A stretch of 64,000 nt of DNA from Pseudomonas purpurea (GCF_039908635.1 NZ_CP150918.1:434001-498000), one strand, 5' to 3'. Shown: positions 19,156-29,055, numbered from the stretch's first letter. Notes: generated by a model from the sequence alone, not told the origin. Program-made: numbers and translations.

Positions 19156-20835
19156 TTACCGCTCATGCACATAAGTGCCGGGTGCCGCTTCGCCTGAGAC
19201 ATAGGTCTTGTTGCCAAGGACGGCCGGGGCCTTTTTCAGTTTACCCGAGCGCTCGGCCTGCCAGGCCTGCCAGTGCAGCCACCAGGAGTCGGTGTGTTTG
19301 GTCGAGTTTTCCTGCCAGTCGTCTGCCTTGGCCGGCATCTCGGTGCTGGTCATGTAGCGTGACTTCGGGTTGCCCGGCGGGTTCAGAATGCTCTGGATAT
19401 GGCCGCTGCTGGACAGCACGAATTCGACTTTGCCACCGAACAGTTGCGCCGACTTGTAGCAGGACTTCCAGGGTGTGATGTGGTCGTTGGTGCCGGCCAG
19501 GGAAAAGATGTCGGCGGTGACCTGCTTGAGGTCGATTGGCGTGCCGCACACTTCCAGTGCATTCGGGCGGACCAGCGGGTTACTTTTGAACATTTCGATC
19601 AGGTCGCCGTGGAACGCGGCGGGCAGTCGTGTGGTGTCGTTGTTCCAGAACAGGATGTCGAACACCGGTGGCTCGTTGCCCAGCAGGTAGTTGTTGACCC
19701 AGTAGTTCCAGATCAGGTCGTTGGGGCGCATCCAGGCGAAGACTTTCGCCATGTCGCGGCCTTCCAGTACGCCCGCCTGATAGGAATGGCGCTTGGCGGC
19801 TTCCAGGGTTTGCTCGTCGACAAACAACGCCACGTCACTGTCCAGGGTGGTGTCGAGCACACTCACCAGCAGGGTCAGGGCGTTGACCTTGTTCTCGCCA
19901 AGGGCTGCGTAGTGGCCCAGCAGCGCGGTGCAGGTGATGCCACCAGAGCAGGCACCGAGCATGTTCACATCTTTGCTGCCGGTGATCGCCGTGACCACAT
20001 CCACCGCTTCCTTGAGCGCTTCGATGTAGGTCGACAGGCCCCATTCGCGTTGTGCCTTGGTCGGGTTTCGCCAGCTGACAATGAACGTCTGCACGTTACC
20101 GCGCAGGCAGAAACGCGCCAGGCTTTTGTCCGGGCTCAGGTCGAATACGTAGAATTTGTTGATCTGGGGCGGTACGACCAGCAACGGGCGCTCATACACT
20201 TGTTCGGTGATTGGCCGGTACTGGATCAGTTCCAGCACGTCGTTGCGAAACACCACGGCGCCTTCGGTGACGCCCAGGCTCTTGCCGACTTCGAACGCGC
20301 CCATGTTGACCTGGCTCGGCATGCCGCCGTTGTGCACGATGTCCTTGGCCAGATGGGAGAGGCCGTCGAGCAGGCTTTTGCCGCCGGTCTCGAAGAAGCG
20401 TTTGACCGCTGCCGGGTTGGCCGCCGTGTTGGTCGGGGCCATGGCTTCGGTCATCAGGTTGATCACGAAGTGTCCGCGGCTGATGTCCTGGGCCGAGAGG
20501 TTGCTCTCACCGATCCAGTCGTGGAGTTCCTTGCGCCATGCCAGGTAGGTTTGCAGATAACGTTTATAGAGCGGGTTCTGGCTCCAGGCCGGATCGCTGA
20601 AACGACGATCGTCGCCCTGGGGTTGCAGCTCGGATTTTCCGAGCAGCACATTCTTGAGCTCCAGGCCGAAATGCGCGACATGCTTGACGCTGTGAATGGG
20701 TTGTTTGATGGCCTGGGTTAGCACCATTCGAGCAGAGCCCAGCAGATCCTTTCTGCGCAAGCCGATAACTGGATTAAGCCCCAGGGTGTTTTCCGAGGCT
20801 TGGCGTTTCAGGTCATCGTTGTTCTTGTTACTCAT
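19156..20835 (-). CDS. phaC1: Class II poly(3-hydroxyalkanoate) polymerase 1
   Basis: Main medium-chain-length PHA synthase, 559 residues, acting at the granule surface. The active site is visible as GACSGG with Cys296, Asp451 in AGTNDHITPW and His479 in SSSGHIQSI. The N-terminal region MSNKNNDDLKRQ followed by NPVIGLRRKDLL is typical of Pseudomonas PhaC1. It heads phaC1-phaZ-phaC2-phaD and has a sigma54-like promoter candidate about 125 bp upstream of its start. Confidence 0.96.
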   Translation of the reverse strand: MSNKNNDDLKRQASENTLGLNPVIGLRRKDLLGSARMVLTQAIKQPIHSVKHVAHFGLELKNVLLGKSELQPQGDDRRFSDPAWSQNPLYKRYLQTYLAWRKELHDWIGESNLSAQDISRGHFVINLMTEAMAPTNTAANPAAVKRFFETGGKSLLDGLSHLAKDIVHNGGMPSQVNMGAFEVGKSLGVTEGAVVFRNDVLELIQYRPITEQVYERPLLVVPPQINKFYVFDLSPDKSLARFCLRGNVQTFIVSWRNPTKAQREWGLSTYIEALKEAVDVVTAITGSKDVNMLGACSGGITCTALLGHYAALGENKVNALTLLVSVLDTTLDSDVALFVDEQTLEAAKRHSYQAGVLEGRDMAKVFAWMRPNDLIWNYWVNNYLLGNEPPVFDILFWNNDTTRLPAAFHGDLIEMFKSNPLVRPNALEVCGTPIDLKQVTADIFSLAGTNDHITPWKSCYKSAQLFGGKVEFVLSSSGHIQSILNPPGNPKSRYMTSTEMPAKADDWQENSTKHTDSWWLHWQAWQAERSGKLKKAPAVLGNKTYVSGEAAPGTYVHER

Positions 20836-20958
20836 CTACGACGCTCCATTGTCCTGAGACGAGTACCGGACCTGCTGTGTAGTCACACAGCAAATGCCAG
20901 GTACTACTGCTCGGGTGACCGTTGATTCTGCATAGCTGCTTTTTGATACACAGAGCAC

Positions 20959-20974
20959 TGCAGGGAACTTGCCA
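20959..20974 (-). promoter_or_regulatory. Sigma54-like promoter upstream of phaC1
   Basis: On the minus strand the site reads TGGCAAGTTCCCTGCA: a GG at -24 and GC at -12 with correct spacing and two mismatches to the TGGCACG-N4-TTGCW consensus. A sigma54-type promoter upstream of phaC1 has been proposed in P. aeruginosa. Not tested here. Confidence 0.55.
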
Positions 20975-21091
20975 GCTCCATTGGTTACCCGAGTTTAATT
21001 TTTTTCGCAAGCAGGCCGATCCTCGGCACCGCAGCGGAGCATTCAAACAGATGAAATTAGAAAATGCCCTCTAAAAGGCGTGAGGCTTGAG

Positions 21092-21472
21092 CTAGAGCAT
21101 CAGCTTGACGACAGACTCGTTCGGATCGCGGGATTTTCCGGCCGCTTTGAGCTCGGCAAGATAATCGCTCCAGAGTGCGTCATAACGTCGCGCCAACTGG
21201 TAGAGGTATTCCCAGGTGAACAGGCCGCTGTCGTGGCCGTCGTCGAAGGTCAATTTCAGTGCGTACTGACCGGCCGGCTCGACCTTGTTCAGGCCTACGC
21301 CGATCTTGCCAAATTGCAGGATGGGTTTGCCGTGGCCCTGGACCTCGGCGGAAGGAGAGTGCACGCGAAGGAACTCGGCGCTCAGGTGATATTCCTCGCC
21401 GGACGCGTACTTGAGCGTCAGGGTTTTCGAGGCTTTGTGCAGTTTGATGTCGGTGGGGATTTGGGTGGTCAT
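21092..21472 (-). CDS. DUF971 (gamma-butyrobetaine hydroxylase-like N-terminal) protein
   Basis: A 126-residue cytoplasmic protein of the DUF971 family. The start at 21472 (MTTQIPTDIKLHKASKTLTL) is preferred; the frame opens further upstream only through a REP repeat. Characteristic stretches are YHLSAEFLRVHSPSAEVQGH and DDGHDSGLFTWEYLYQL. The domain also occurs at the N-terminus of gamma-butyrobetaine hydroxylase and in scaffold-like Fe-S assembly proteins, but the function of the stand-alone form is not known. It follows hslU in the same direction, separated by a REP doublet. Confidence 0.88.
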   Translation of the reverse strand: MTTQIPTDIKLHKASKTLTLKYASGEEYHLSAEFLRVHSPSAEVQGHGKPILQFGKIGVGLNKVEPAGQYALKLTFDDGHDSGLFTWEYLYQLARRYDALWSDYLAELKAAGKSRDPNESVVKLML

Positions 21473-21519
21473 GGGGCCGGTCGTCCGTCTTAATGAGGCC
21501 CTGTGTAGGCGGGTGATCC

Positions 21520-21653
21520 TGTGGCGAGGGGGCTTGCTCCCGCTCGGCTGCGCAGCAGCCGTAAATCCGACGAATGCGGTCTTGCTGATAAACCGCATTC
21601 GCCGATTTTGGGGCCGCTTCGCGACCCAGCGGGAGCAAGCTCCCTCGCCACAG
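21520..21653. repeat. REP doublet, GTGGCGAGGGAGC class
   Basis: TGTGGCGAGGGGGCTTGCTC and GAGCAAGCTCCCTCGCCACA in inverted orientation with inner arms GGCTGCGCAGCAGCC and GGGGCCGCTTCGCGACCC, between hslU and the DUF971 gene. Confidence 0.9.
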
Positions 21654-21677
21654 AAGCCCGCTCACACAGAATATGAC

Positions 21678-23015
21678 CTACAGGATATAACGGGACAGGT
21701 CTTCGTTCTGCGCCAATTCGCCGAGGTGGCTGTTGACGTAATCGGCGTCGATACGGATCGGCTGGTCGGTGTGGGCGCTGGCCAGGTCGGCGGCGCTGAA
21801 CGACACTTCTTCGAGCAAGCGCTCAAGCAAGGTGTGCAGGCGACGGGCACCGATGTTCTCGGTCTTCTCGTTGACCTGCCAGGCGATCTCGGCCAGACGC
21901 TTGATGCCGTCAGGCAGGAACTCGATGGCCAGGCCTTCGGTTTTCAGCAGCTCGCGATACTGCTCGGTCAGGGACGCGTGCGGCTCGCTGAGAATGCGTT
22001 CGAAGTCCTGCGGCGTGAGGGCCTTGAGCTCGACACGAATCGGCAGGCGACCTTGCAGCTCGGGCACCAGGTCGCTTGGCTTGCTCAGGTGGAACGCGCC
22101 GGAGGCGATGAACAGGATGTGGTCGGTCTTGACCATGCCCAGTTTGGTGTTGACGGTGCAGCCTTCGATCAGCGGCAGCAGGTCGCGCTGGACACCCTCG
22201 CGGGAGACGTCGACGCCACCGGAGTTACCGCGCTTGGCGACCTTGTCGATTTCGTCGATGAACACGATGCCGTGCTGCTCGACCGCTTCCAGGGCCTTGG
22301 CCTTGAGTTCTTCCTCGTTGACCAGGCGGCTGGCTTCTTCATCGCGCACCAGTTTGAGCGCTTCCTTGACCTTGAGCTTGCGGTTTTTGCGCTTGCCTTT
22401 GCCCATGTTGGCGAACAGGTTCTGCAACTGGTTGGTCATTTCTTCCATGCCCGGTGGCGCGGAGATGTCGACGCCGGCCATTTCGGCGACTTCGATTTCG
22501 ATATCCTTGTCATCCAGCTGACCTTCGCGCAGACGCTTGCGGAACAGTTGGCGGGTGTTGGAATCCTGGGCGGGGGCTTCGTCGTTGTTGAAGCCCATGC
22601 GTGCCGGCGGCAGCAGTGCGTCGAGGATACGATCTTCGGCGGCGTCTTCGGCGCGGTGGCGAACCTTGGTCATTTCCTGTTCGCGCAGCAGTTTGATTGC
22701 CGCGTCAGCCAGGTCACGGATGATCGATTCGACGTCACGGCCGACATAGCCGACTTCGGTGAATTTGGTCGCTTCGACCTTGATGAACGGCGCGTTGGCG
22801 AGCTTGGCCAGGCGACGGGCGATTTCGGTCTTGCCGACACCGGTCGGGCCGATCATCAGGATGTTTTTGGGGGTTACTTCAACGCGCAGCTCTTCAGGCA
22901 ACTGCATCCGGCGCCAGCGGTTCCGCAGGGCGATGGCGACGGCGCGCTTGGCATCGTCCTGGCCGATGATATGGCGACTGAGTTCATGGACGATTTCGCG
23001 GGGAGTCATTGGCAT
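21678..23015 (-). CDS. hslU: ATP-dependent protease ATPase subunit HslU
   Basis: AAA+ unfoldase that feeds substrates into the HslV peptidase. Walker A is [13 protein letters not shown], Walker B is IVFIDEID, and the pore motif GYVGRDVES and the sensor region [16 protein letters not shown] are present. An inserted I domain lies at about residues 110-230. The C-terminus ends LSRYIL, close to the family form that docks on HslV. At 445 residues it is typical. It lies 57 bp after hslV. Confidence 0.96.
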   Translation of the reverse strand: MPMTPREIVHELSRHIIGQDDAKRAVAIALRNRWRRMQLPEELRVEVTPKNILMIGPTGVGKTEIARRLAKLANAPFIKVEATKFTEVGYVGRDVESIIRDLADAAIKLLREQEMTKVRHRAEDAAEDRILDALLPPARMGFNNDEAPAQDSNTRQLFRKRLREGQLDDKDIEIEVAEMAGVDISAPPGMEEMTNQLQNLFANMGKGKRKNRKLKVKEALKLVRDEEASRLVNEEELKAKALEAVEQHGIVFIDEIDKVAKRGNSGGVDVSREGVQRDLLPLIEGCTVNTKLGMVKTDHILFIASGAFHLSKPSDLVPELQGRLPIRVELKALTPQDFERILSEPHASLTEQYRELLKTEGLAIEFLPDGIKRLAEIAWQVNEKTENIGARRLHTLLERLLEEVSFSAADLASAHTDQPIRIDADYVNSHLGELAQNEDLSRYIL

Positions 23016-23072
23016 GATAATGGGTGGTCCTCAAGCAAGAATGAATGCCGTGGCGTGATGGCCTACACAGGC

Positions 23073-23603
23073 TTACTCGTTGAGGTCCTGCTCCTCAATG
23101 GTGATGTTGTGGTTGGTGAATACACAGATGTCGCCGGCGATGCCGAGTGCGGTCTCGACGATTTCCCGGGCCGACAGATCGGTTTTCTTCAACAGGGCGC
23201 TGGCGGCCGCTTGTGCGTAACCGCCACCGGAACCCATGGCGATCAGGCCTTCTTCGGGCTCAACCACGTCACCGTTGCCGGTGATGATCAGGGAAGCGTC
23301 TTTGTTGGCGACCGCGAGCATGGCTTCGAGGCGGCTGAGGGAGCGGTCGGTGCGCCATTCTTTGGCGAGTTCGACGGCAGCGCGGACCAGGTGACCCTGG
23401 TGTTTCTCGAGCTGGCCTTCGAAACGTTCGAACAGGGTGAAGGCGTCAGCCGTGGCCCCGGCGAAGCCGGCGATGACTTCGCCGTGGTACAGGCGACGAA
23501 CTTTTTTCGCGTTGCCTTTCATCACGGTGTTGCCGAGAGAAACCTGGCCGTCGCCGCCCATGACGACTTTGCCGTGGCGGCGAACTGAAACGATGGTGGT
23601 CAA
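23073..23603 (-). CDS. hslV: ATP-dependent protease peptidase subunit HslV
   Basis: Proteasome-like threonine peptidase of the HslUV complex. I start at TTG 23603, which gives [20 protein letters not shown]: Thr2 becomes the catalytic N-terminal residue after Met removal, and GGAG lies 8 bp upstream. The longer open frame to 23651 would bury this threonine. Further motifs are [16 protein letters not shown] and [17 protein letters not shown]. The 176-residue length is normal. A sigma32-like promoter lies about 47 bp upstream. Confidence 0.94.
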   Translation of the reverse strand: MTTIVSVRRHGKVVMGGDGQVSLGNTVMKGNAKKVRRLYHGEVIAGFAGATADAFTLFERFEGQLEKHQGHLVRAAVELAKEWRTDRSLSRLEAMLAVANKDASLIITGNGDVVEPEEGLIAMGSGGGYAQAAASALLKKTDLSAREIVETALGIAGDICVFTNHNITIEEQDLNE

Positions 23604-23649
23604 GGGAAGAGTCTCCACGCAGCGGGGCGAAAATGCCTTATGCCAACTC

Positions 23650-23677
23650 ATATGGGGGTGGTGAGGCGTTTTTCAAC
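23650..23677 (-). promoter_or_regulatory. Heat-shock (sigma32-like) promoter of hslVU
   Basis: On the minus strand GTTGAAA is followed after 13 bp by CCCCATAT, close to the CTTGAAA-N13-CCCCATNT consensus. The -10 lies about 47 bp before the hslV start, as expected for this heat-shock operon. Confidence 0.7.
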
Positions 23678-23738
23678 TGTAGGGCGCGGCGGGGGACGAG
23701 CGGTGTGGGTTGCACAACCTGTGGGCAGGGCGAGAGCC

Positions 23739-23872
23739 TGTGGCGAGGGAGCTTGCTCCCGCTCGGCTGCGCAGCAGTCGTAAACCCGGCCAATGCGCTT
23801 TATCTAGCGTGCCGCGGTTGCCGATCTTAGGAGCGCTGCGCACTCCAGCGGGAGCAAGCTCCCTCGCCACAA
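23739..23872. repeat. REP doublet, GTGGCGAGGGAGC class
   Basis: TGTGGCGAGGGAGCTTGCTC and GAGCAAGCTCCCTCGCCACA in inverted orientation with inner GGCTGCGCAGCAG arms. It fills most of the 309-bp gap between the SPOR gene and hslV. Confidence 0.9.
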
Positions 23873-23912
23873 AAGCAGATTGCTCCCATAGATAGGGAGC
23901 AATCATCAGGGG

Positions 23913-24615
23913 TCAGCGGCTCTGGCGTTGTTGTAACAACAGATTGCTGAAACCGCTGCCAGCCAGTTGTTTCTGGGCGGTGGTCAGTTGTTCGCGGTTG
24001 CTGAACGGGCCGACCAACACTCGATACCAGGTCTCGTCCTTCACGGTGCCGGACTCCACCGATACCGCCTGGCCCAGCAGAATGATCTGCGCCCGGACCT
24101 TGTCGGCATCGGCTTCCTTGCGGAACGAACCGGCCCTGCAGGAAGAACTTGGTCACCGGTGCGGCTTTCGCCACAGGAGGCGCTGGCGGCGGGGTGACGC
24201 CGCTCAGGGCTGCCTGGGCGCGGGCGGTGTCGATCTTCGCCGCTTCGGCCGGCGTGACCGGTGCTACGGGCGCAGTCTGCGGCGTCGGCAGGGTTTTTTC
24301 AGGCACCGCCTCCGGTGGCACGATGACCTCCGATTCCGGCAGCAACGTGTAGAAGTCGTATTTGGGCTTCACCGGTTGCGTCGGGCTCGGCGGGGTCTTG
24401 TTGGCCTCGGCGATCTTGGTGGCTTTCTGTTGCTCGATTTTTTCGCGCTTGACGCTCTCGCTGCCCTTGCCCGGTTCCAGCTTCATCAAAAATACGATGA
24501 ACGCGCCCACCGTCAGGCCGATGGCCATCCACAGCCAGCCCGGGATCGGTTGCTTTGCAGGAGCTTGGTAACGGCTGGCGCCACGCTTGGGTGCAGGTTT
24601 TTTCTTGGCAGCCAA
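23913..24615 (-). pseudogene. SPOR-domain cell-division-type protein, frameshifted
   Basis: Inner-membrane protein with a short basic cytoplasmic start (MAAKKKPAPKRGASRY), one membrane helix (about residues 27-43), a Pro/Ala-rich periplasmic linker and a C-terminal SPOR domain that would bind denuded septal peptidoglycan. The SPOR domain starts at KFFLQ, but a CCC run at 24134-24136 (GGG on the coding strand) shifts the frame. With one base fewer, the reading continues AGSFRKEADADKVRAQIILL, then WYRVLVGPFSNREQL, and stops at 23913-23915, a normal SPOR ending. As written, the frame reads out of phase to 23827. It lies 1 bp from the argS stop. FtsN-like by architecture. Confidence 0.8.
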
Positions 24616-24616
24616 C

Positions 24617-26353
24617 TTACATACGCTCCAGAGTTTCCAGGCCCAAGAGTTCCAGGCCTTGCTTGAGAGTGCGGCCAGTCAGCGCGGCGAGGCGCAAACG
24701 GCTCTGCATTTGCTCCGGTGTTTCGGCGCTGAGGATCGGGCAGTTCTCGTAGAAACTGGAGAACAGGCCGGCCACGTCATACAGGTAAGTGCACAGCGTG
24801 TGCGGCGTACCCTTGTCGGCCACGTTGTTCAGCACTTCACCGAACTGCGCCAGTTTGGCTGCCAGTTCCTGTTCGTGAGCGGCGTCGAGCACGATCTGCC
24901 CTTCGACTTCGCTGAAGTCTTTGCCGAGTTTGCGGAACACGCCCGCGACACGAGTGTAGGCGTACAGCAGGTACGGCGCGGTGTTGCCTTCGAAATTGAG
25001 CATCAGGTCGAAGTTGAAGCTGTAGTCACTGGTGCGGTGCTTGGACAGGTCGGCGTATTTCACCGCGCCAATGCCCACGACTTTGCCGATGTTGCGCAGT
25101 TCGGCTTCGGCAAGTGTAGGGTTCTTTTCCTTCACCAGTGTGTAGGCACGCTCTTCGGCTTCGGTCAGCAAGTCGATCAGCTTCACGGTGCCGCCGTCAC
25201 GGGTCTTGAACGGACGGCCATCGGGGCCGTTCATGGTGCCGAAGCCCATGTGTTCCATTTCCATCGGATGGGTCACGAAACCAGCCAGGCGTGCTACCTG
25301 GAATACTTGCTGGAAGTGCAGGGCCTGACGCTGGTCGACGAAGTACAGCGCACGATCAGCCTTCAGCACGCCGCTGCGGTAGCGCACGGCCGCGAGGTCG
25401 GTGGTGGCGTAGAGGTAGCCGCCATCGGCCTTGACGATGATCACGGGCAGCGGCTCGCCGTCGGCGGTCTTGAACTCATCGAGGAACACACACTGTGCGC
25501 CCTTGCTCTCGACCAGCATGCCCTTGGCCTTGAGGTCGTTGACCACGTTGATCAGGTCGTCGTTGTAGGCACTTTCGCCCATGACGTCGGCCATGGTCAG
25601 TTTGACGTTCAGCAGTTCGTAGATTTTCTGGCAGTGGGACAGGGAGATGTCCTTGAACTTCGTCCACAGCGCCAGGCAATCCGGGTCGCCGGCTTGCAGC
25701 TTGACCACCAGGCCACGGGCGCGGTCGGCGAATTCTGCGGATTCGTCGAAGCGCTGCTTGGCGGCGCGGTAGAAGTTTTCCAGGTCCGACAGCTCGTCGC
25801 TGGTAATCGGGTTTTCTTGCAGGTAGGCCATCAGCATGCCGAACTGGGTGCCCCAGTCGCCCACGTGGTTCTGACGGATCACGGTGTCGCCGAGGAACTC
25901 CAGCACCCGCGCCACGCCGTCACCGATGATGGTCGAACGCAGGTGGCCGACGTGCATCTCTTTGGCCAGGTTCGGGGCCGACAGGTCGATCACGGTGCGC
26001 TGCACCGGGCCGGCCTTGCGCACGCCGATGCGGGAGTCGGCCAGGGCGGCGTCCAGGCGCGAGGCCAGGGCCTGGGTGTTCTGGAAGAAATTGAGAAAGC
26101 CCGGCCCGGCGATTTCGGTCTTGGTGACGTTTTCGTCGGCAGGCAGCGCGGCGATGATTTTTTCCGCCAGGTCGCGGGGTTTCAGGCCGGCAGGTTTGGC
26201 CAGCATCATGGCAATGTTGCTGGCGAAGTCACCGTGCGTCTTGTCGCGGGAGTTCTCCACCTGAATCGCCGGCGTCAGGCCTTCAGGCAACACACCGTCG
26301 GTAACGAGTTGGGTGAGGGCTTGCTGGATCAACTGGCGAATGGTGTCTTTCAT
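24617..26353 (-). CDS. argS: Arginyl-tRNA synthetase
   Basis: Class I aminoacyl-tRNA synthetase charging tRNA-Arg, 578 residues from the ATG at 26353 ([13 protein letters not shown]); a start five codons earlier is possible but less usual. The HIGH motif is [12 protein letters not shown], preceded by [12 protein letters not shown]; the KMSKS position is degenerate, as in many ArgS ([12 protein letters not shown]). The C-terminal anticodon-binding DALR domain ends [18 protein letters not shown]. The SPOR-domain gene follows directly. Confidence 0.96.
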   Translation of the reverse strand: MKDTIRQLIQQALTQLVTDGVLPEGLTPAIQVENSRDKTHGDFASNIAMMLAKPAGLKPRDLAEKIIAALPADENVTKTEIAGPGFLNFFQNTQALASRLDAALADSRIGVRKAGPVQRTVIDLSAPNLAKEMHVGHLRSTIIGDGVARVLEFLGDTVIRQNHVGDWGTQFGMLMAYLQENPITSDELSDLENFYRAAKQRFDESAEFADRARGLVVKLQAGDPDCLALWTKFKDISLSHCQKIYELLNVKLTMADVMGESAYNDDLINVVNDLKAKGMLVESKGAQCVFLDEFKTADGEPLPVIIVKADGGYLYATTDLAAVRYRSGVLKADRALYFVDQRQALHFQQVFQVARLAGFVTHPMEMEHMGFGTMNGPDGRPFKTRDGGTVKLIDLLTEAEERAYTLVKEKNPTLAEAELRNIGKVVGIGAVKYADLSKHRTSDYSFNFDLMLNFEGNTAPYLLYAYTRVAGVFRKLGKDFSEVEGQIVLDAAHEQELAAKLAQFGEVLNNVADKGTPHTLCTYLYDVAGLFSSFYENCPILSAETPEQMQSRLRLAALTGRTLKQGLELLGLETLERM

Positions 26354-26482
26354 GGTCTTCTCTTTCAACCGCAGAGCGGCGGCGCATGGATGCGCAGGTG
26401 GAAAAACTGGGCATTATCCGTTGCCAGGTCTGGCTTGCCAACCATTGTAGGTTCATTGCGGACTTATGGTGATTGATTACCT

Positions 26483-26616
26483 TGTGGCGAGGGAGCTTGC
26501 TCCCGCTGGGGCGCGAAGCGGCCCTGAAATCAGCAGCCGCGTTCTTTCTGCCGAGACAGGGTTCGCCTTGTTTGCGGCTGCTGCGCACCCGAGCGGGAGC
26601 AAGCTCCCTCGCCACA
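26483..26616. repeat. REP doublet, GTGGCGAGGGAGC class
   Basis: TGTGGCGAGGGAGCTTGCTC and GAGCAAGCTCCCTCGCCACA in inverted orientation, inner arms GGGCGCGAAGCGGCCC and GGCTGCTGCGCACC, between priA and argS. Confidence 0.9.
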
Positions 26617-26624
26617 TAGTTGAT

Positions 26625-28859
26625 TCAATACAAATCGACCGGGTCGACATCCAAAGACCAACGCACCGCCCGCCCGCTCGGCATCTGTTCCAGCACCAGC
26701 AACCACGCGCTCAACAGCCGATGCAGCGGCGCCCGGGCCGTGGCTTGCAGCAACAACTGCGCACGATAACGCCCGGCCCGACGCTCCATCGGTGCCGGCA
26801 CCGGGCCGAGCAACTCGATCCCGGTCAGATTCTGCTCCGCCAATAAACGCTCGGCCTCACTGCACGCCTCATCGAGGAAACCTTCGGCTTGCCCCGGCTT
26901 GTGGGCTTCGGCCCGCAGCAGCGCCAAATGCGCAAAGGGTGGCAGCCCGGCGGCGCGACGCTCGCTCAAGGCTTGCTCGGCGAAGGCGAAATAGCCTTGC
27001 TCGGTCAGTTGTATCAATAGCGGATGGTCGGCCAAGTGGGTCTGAATGATCACTTTGCCGGGCTCTTCGGCGCGGCCGGCACGCCCGGCAACCTGCACGA
27101 TCAACTGCGCCATGCGCTCGCTGGCGCGGAAGTCGCCGGAGAACAATCCACCGTCTGCATCGAGGATCGACACCAGAGTCACCCGGGGAAAGTGATGGCC
27201 CTTGGCGAGCATCTGAGTGCCCACCAGAATGCACGGCTGCCCTTTCTGTATGGTCGCGAACAACTGATTCATCGCGTCTTTTCGCGAAGTGCTGTCGCGG
27301 TCGACGCGCAGCACCGGGTAGCCCGGGAACAGAATCCCCAGCCGTTCCTCGGCGCGTTCGGTGCCGGCGCCCACCGGTCGTAGATCGACTTTGCCGCAGC
27401 TCGGGCAATGCCGCGGCACGCGTTCGACATAACCGCAATGGTGGCAGCGCAGCTCGCCGGAGCGCTGGTGCACGGTCATCCGCGCGTCGCAACGCTGGCA
27501 CTCGGACATCCAGCCGCAATCGTGGCAGAGCAGGGTCGGCGCAAAACCGCGACGGTTGAGGAACACCAGGACTTGCTGGCCAGCGGCGAGTGTCTGGCCG
27601 ATGGCTTGTTGCATCGGCCCGGAGATGCCGCTGTCCAGCGGACGGCTTTTCACGTCCAGGCGCAGGAAGCGCGGTTGTTTCGCCCCGCCGGCCCGTTCAT
27701 TCAGGTGCAGCAGGCCGTAACGCCCGGTGTAGGCGTTGTGCAGGCTTTCCAGGGAGGGCGTGGCCGAGCCGAGCACAATCGGGATGTTTTCCTGCCGTGC
27801 GCGTACCAACGCCAGGTCGCGGGCGTGATAACGCAAACCTTCCTGCTGTTTATAAGAGCCGTCGTGCTCTTCGTCGATGATGATCAGCCCGGGGTTCTTC
27901 ATGGGCGTGAACAGCGCCGAGCGGGTGCCGATAATAATGTCGGCGTCACCATCGCGCGCGGCGAGCCAGGATTCCAGGCGTTCGCGGTCGTTGACCGCCG
28001 AATGCACCAGGGCAATGCGTGCATTGAAGCGTTGCTCGAAGCGCGCCAGGGTTTGCGGCCCCAGGTTGATTTCGGGGATCAGCACCAGCGCTTGCTTGCC
28101 GGCTTCGAGGGTTTCGCGGATCAGTTGCAAATAGACTTCGGTCTTGCCGCTGCCGGTAACACCGGCCAGCAGAAATGCATGGAAGCTGTCGAGATCGGCG
28201 CGGATCGCTTCAAATGCGCTGCGTTGTTCCGGGTTCAGCGGCAGCTCCGGCTGCGCCAGCCAGTGTTCATGACGCTCGCCGGGGGCGTGTTTGCGGATGT
28301 CCACCTGCACGAGGTCTTTGGCCAGCAGCAGGTCGAGGCTGTCTTTGCTCAGCATCAGCTTGCTCAGCAACTGATGGGCGACACCATGGGGGTGCTGAGC
28401 CAGGGTCGCGAGCGCCTCACGTTGACGAGGTGCGCGGGCGATGCGCGGGTCGTCGAGCCTGGCGCCCGGCGTGACGGACCAGAAGCGTTCCTGGCGTGCT
28501 TCGGCCAGTTCGCCCTGACGCAACAACACCGGCAGCGCCCAGCTCAGCGTGTCGCCGAGACTGTGCTGGTAATACTGGGAGGTCCACAGGCACAGCTTGA
28601 ACAATGCGGGCGGCAGTGGCGGCGTGGCGTCGAGCAGGGCCAGCGCCGGTTTGAGCTTGTCGGCCGGGACTTCGCTGTGGTCGGTGACTTCCACCAGAAT
28701 TCCGATCATCTCGCGTCGGCCGAACGGTACCCGCAGTCGCATGCCAGGATGCAGCTGGGCGCGCAGGACACCGGCAGGGGCGCGGTAATCGAAGAGGCGG
28801 CGCAGGGGCGAAGGCAAGGCAAGGCGCAAAATGGCGTCGGGCACGCGGGGGGATCTCAT
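26625..28859 (-). CDS. priA: Primosomal replication restart helicase PriA
   Basis: DEXH helicase that reloads the replisome at stalled forks. Walker A is GVTGSGKTEVYLQ, the DEXH box is IIIDEEHDGSYKQQEG, and the zinc region has paired cysteines (CHDCGW, CQRCDA, CHHCGY, CPSCGK) between helicase motifs. The N-terminal 3'-end-binding domain begins ILRLALPSPLRRLFDY. From the ATG at 28859 it is 744 residues; the GTG five codons later (28844) gives 739, the length I recall for P. aeruginosa PriA, and may be the true start. Confidence 0.94.
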   Translation of the reverse strand: MRSPRVPDAILRLALPSPLRRLFDYRAPAGVLRAQLHPGMRLRVPFGRREMIGILVEVTDHSEVPADKLKPALALLDATPPLPPALFKLCLWTSQYYQHSLGDTLSWALPVLLRQGELAEARQERFWSVTPGARLDDPRIARAPRQREALATLAQHPHGVAHQLLSKLMLSKDSLDLLLAKDLVQVDIRKHAPGERHEHWLAQPELPLNPEQRSAFEAIRADLDSFHAFLLAGVTGSGKTEVYLQLIRETLEAGKQALVLIPEINLGPQTLARFEQRFNARIALVHSAVNDRERLESWLAARDGDADIIIGTRSALFTPMKNPGLIIIDEEHDGSYKQQEGLRYHARDLALVRARQENIPIVLGSATPSLESLHNAYTGRYGLLHLNERAGGAKQPRFLRLDVKSRPLDSGISGPMQQAIGQTLAAGQQVLVFLNRRGFAPTLLCHDCGWMSECQRCDARMTVHQRSGELRCHHCGYVERVPRHCPSCGKVDLRPVGAGTERAEERLGILFPGYPVLRVDRDSTSRKDAMNQLFATIQKGQPCILVGTQMLAKGHHFPRVTLVSILDADGGLFSGDFRASERMAQLIVQVAGRAGRAEEPGKVIIQTHLADHPLLIQLTEQGYFAFAEQALSERRAAGLPPFAHLALLRAEAHKPGQAEGFLDEACSEAERLLAEQNLTGIELLGPVPAPMERRAGRYRAQLLLQATARAPLHRLLSAWLLVLEQMPSGRAVRWSLDVDPVDLY

Positions 28860-28895
28860 TGAACGGGCAATAAATGAAAGGCTGTGCGCCTGACC

Positions 28896-28976
28896 TGTGG
28901 GAGCGGGCTTGCTCGCGAAGAGGGCCTCTCAATCAGCATTTATGTTGTCTGACACAACGCTTTCGCGCTCCCACAG
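28896..28976. repeat. REP pair with one decayed arm
   Basis: The left unit TGTGGGAGCGGGCTTGCTCG is intact. The right arm (CTTTCGCGCTCCCACAG) has lost the central AAGC segment, so the pair no longer folds symmetrically. It lies upstream of priA and of the rpmE promoter. Confidence 0.8.
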
Positions 28977-29027
28977 GGATGGTACTGAGTGCCGGGAGCC
29001 TAGCAGACAGCCGGAACGAGCGACAGC

Positions 29028-29055
29028 TTGCGTGATCGCAAAGGTCTGGTAGAAT
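29028..29055 (+). promoter_or_regulatory. Sigma70-type promoter of rpmE
   Basis: TTGCGT and TAGAAT are 16 bp apart, with the -10 ending 70 bp before the rpmE start. The leader contains AACAATAGTGTT, a short dyad that might act in autoregulation; this is only suggestive. Confidence 0.5.

Noticed and set aside
21411..23588. 725-codon plus-strand frame opposite hslU and hslV
   Set aside because: It spans two well-supported genes and a REP repeat and has no recognisable domain; it is a compositional shadow.
23827..23912. C-terminal tail of the SPOR gene as real coding sequence
   Set aside because: This stretch is out-of-phase translation that runs into a REP repeat; the in-phase frame ends at 23913.
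24587..26476. 629-codon frame antisense to argS
   Set aside because: ArgS motifs on the other strand are complete; this frame has no family similarity.
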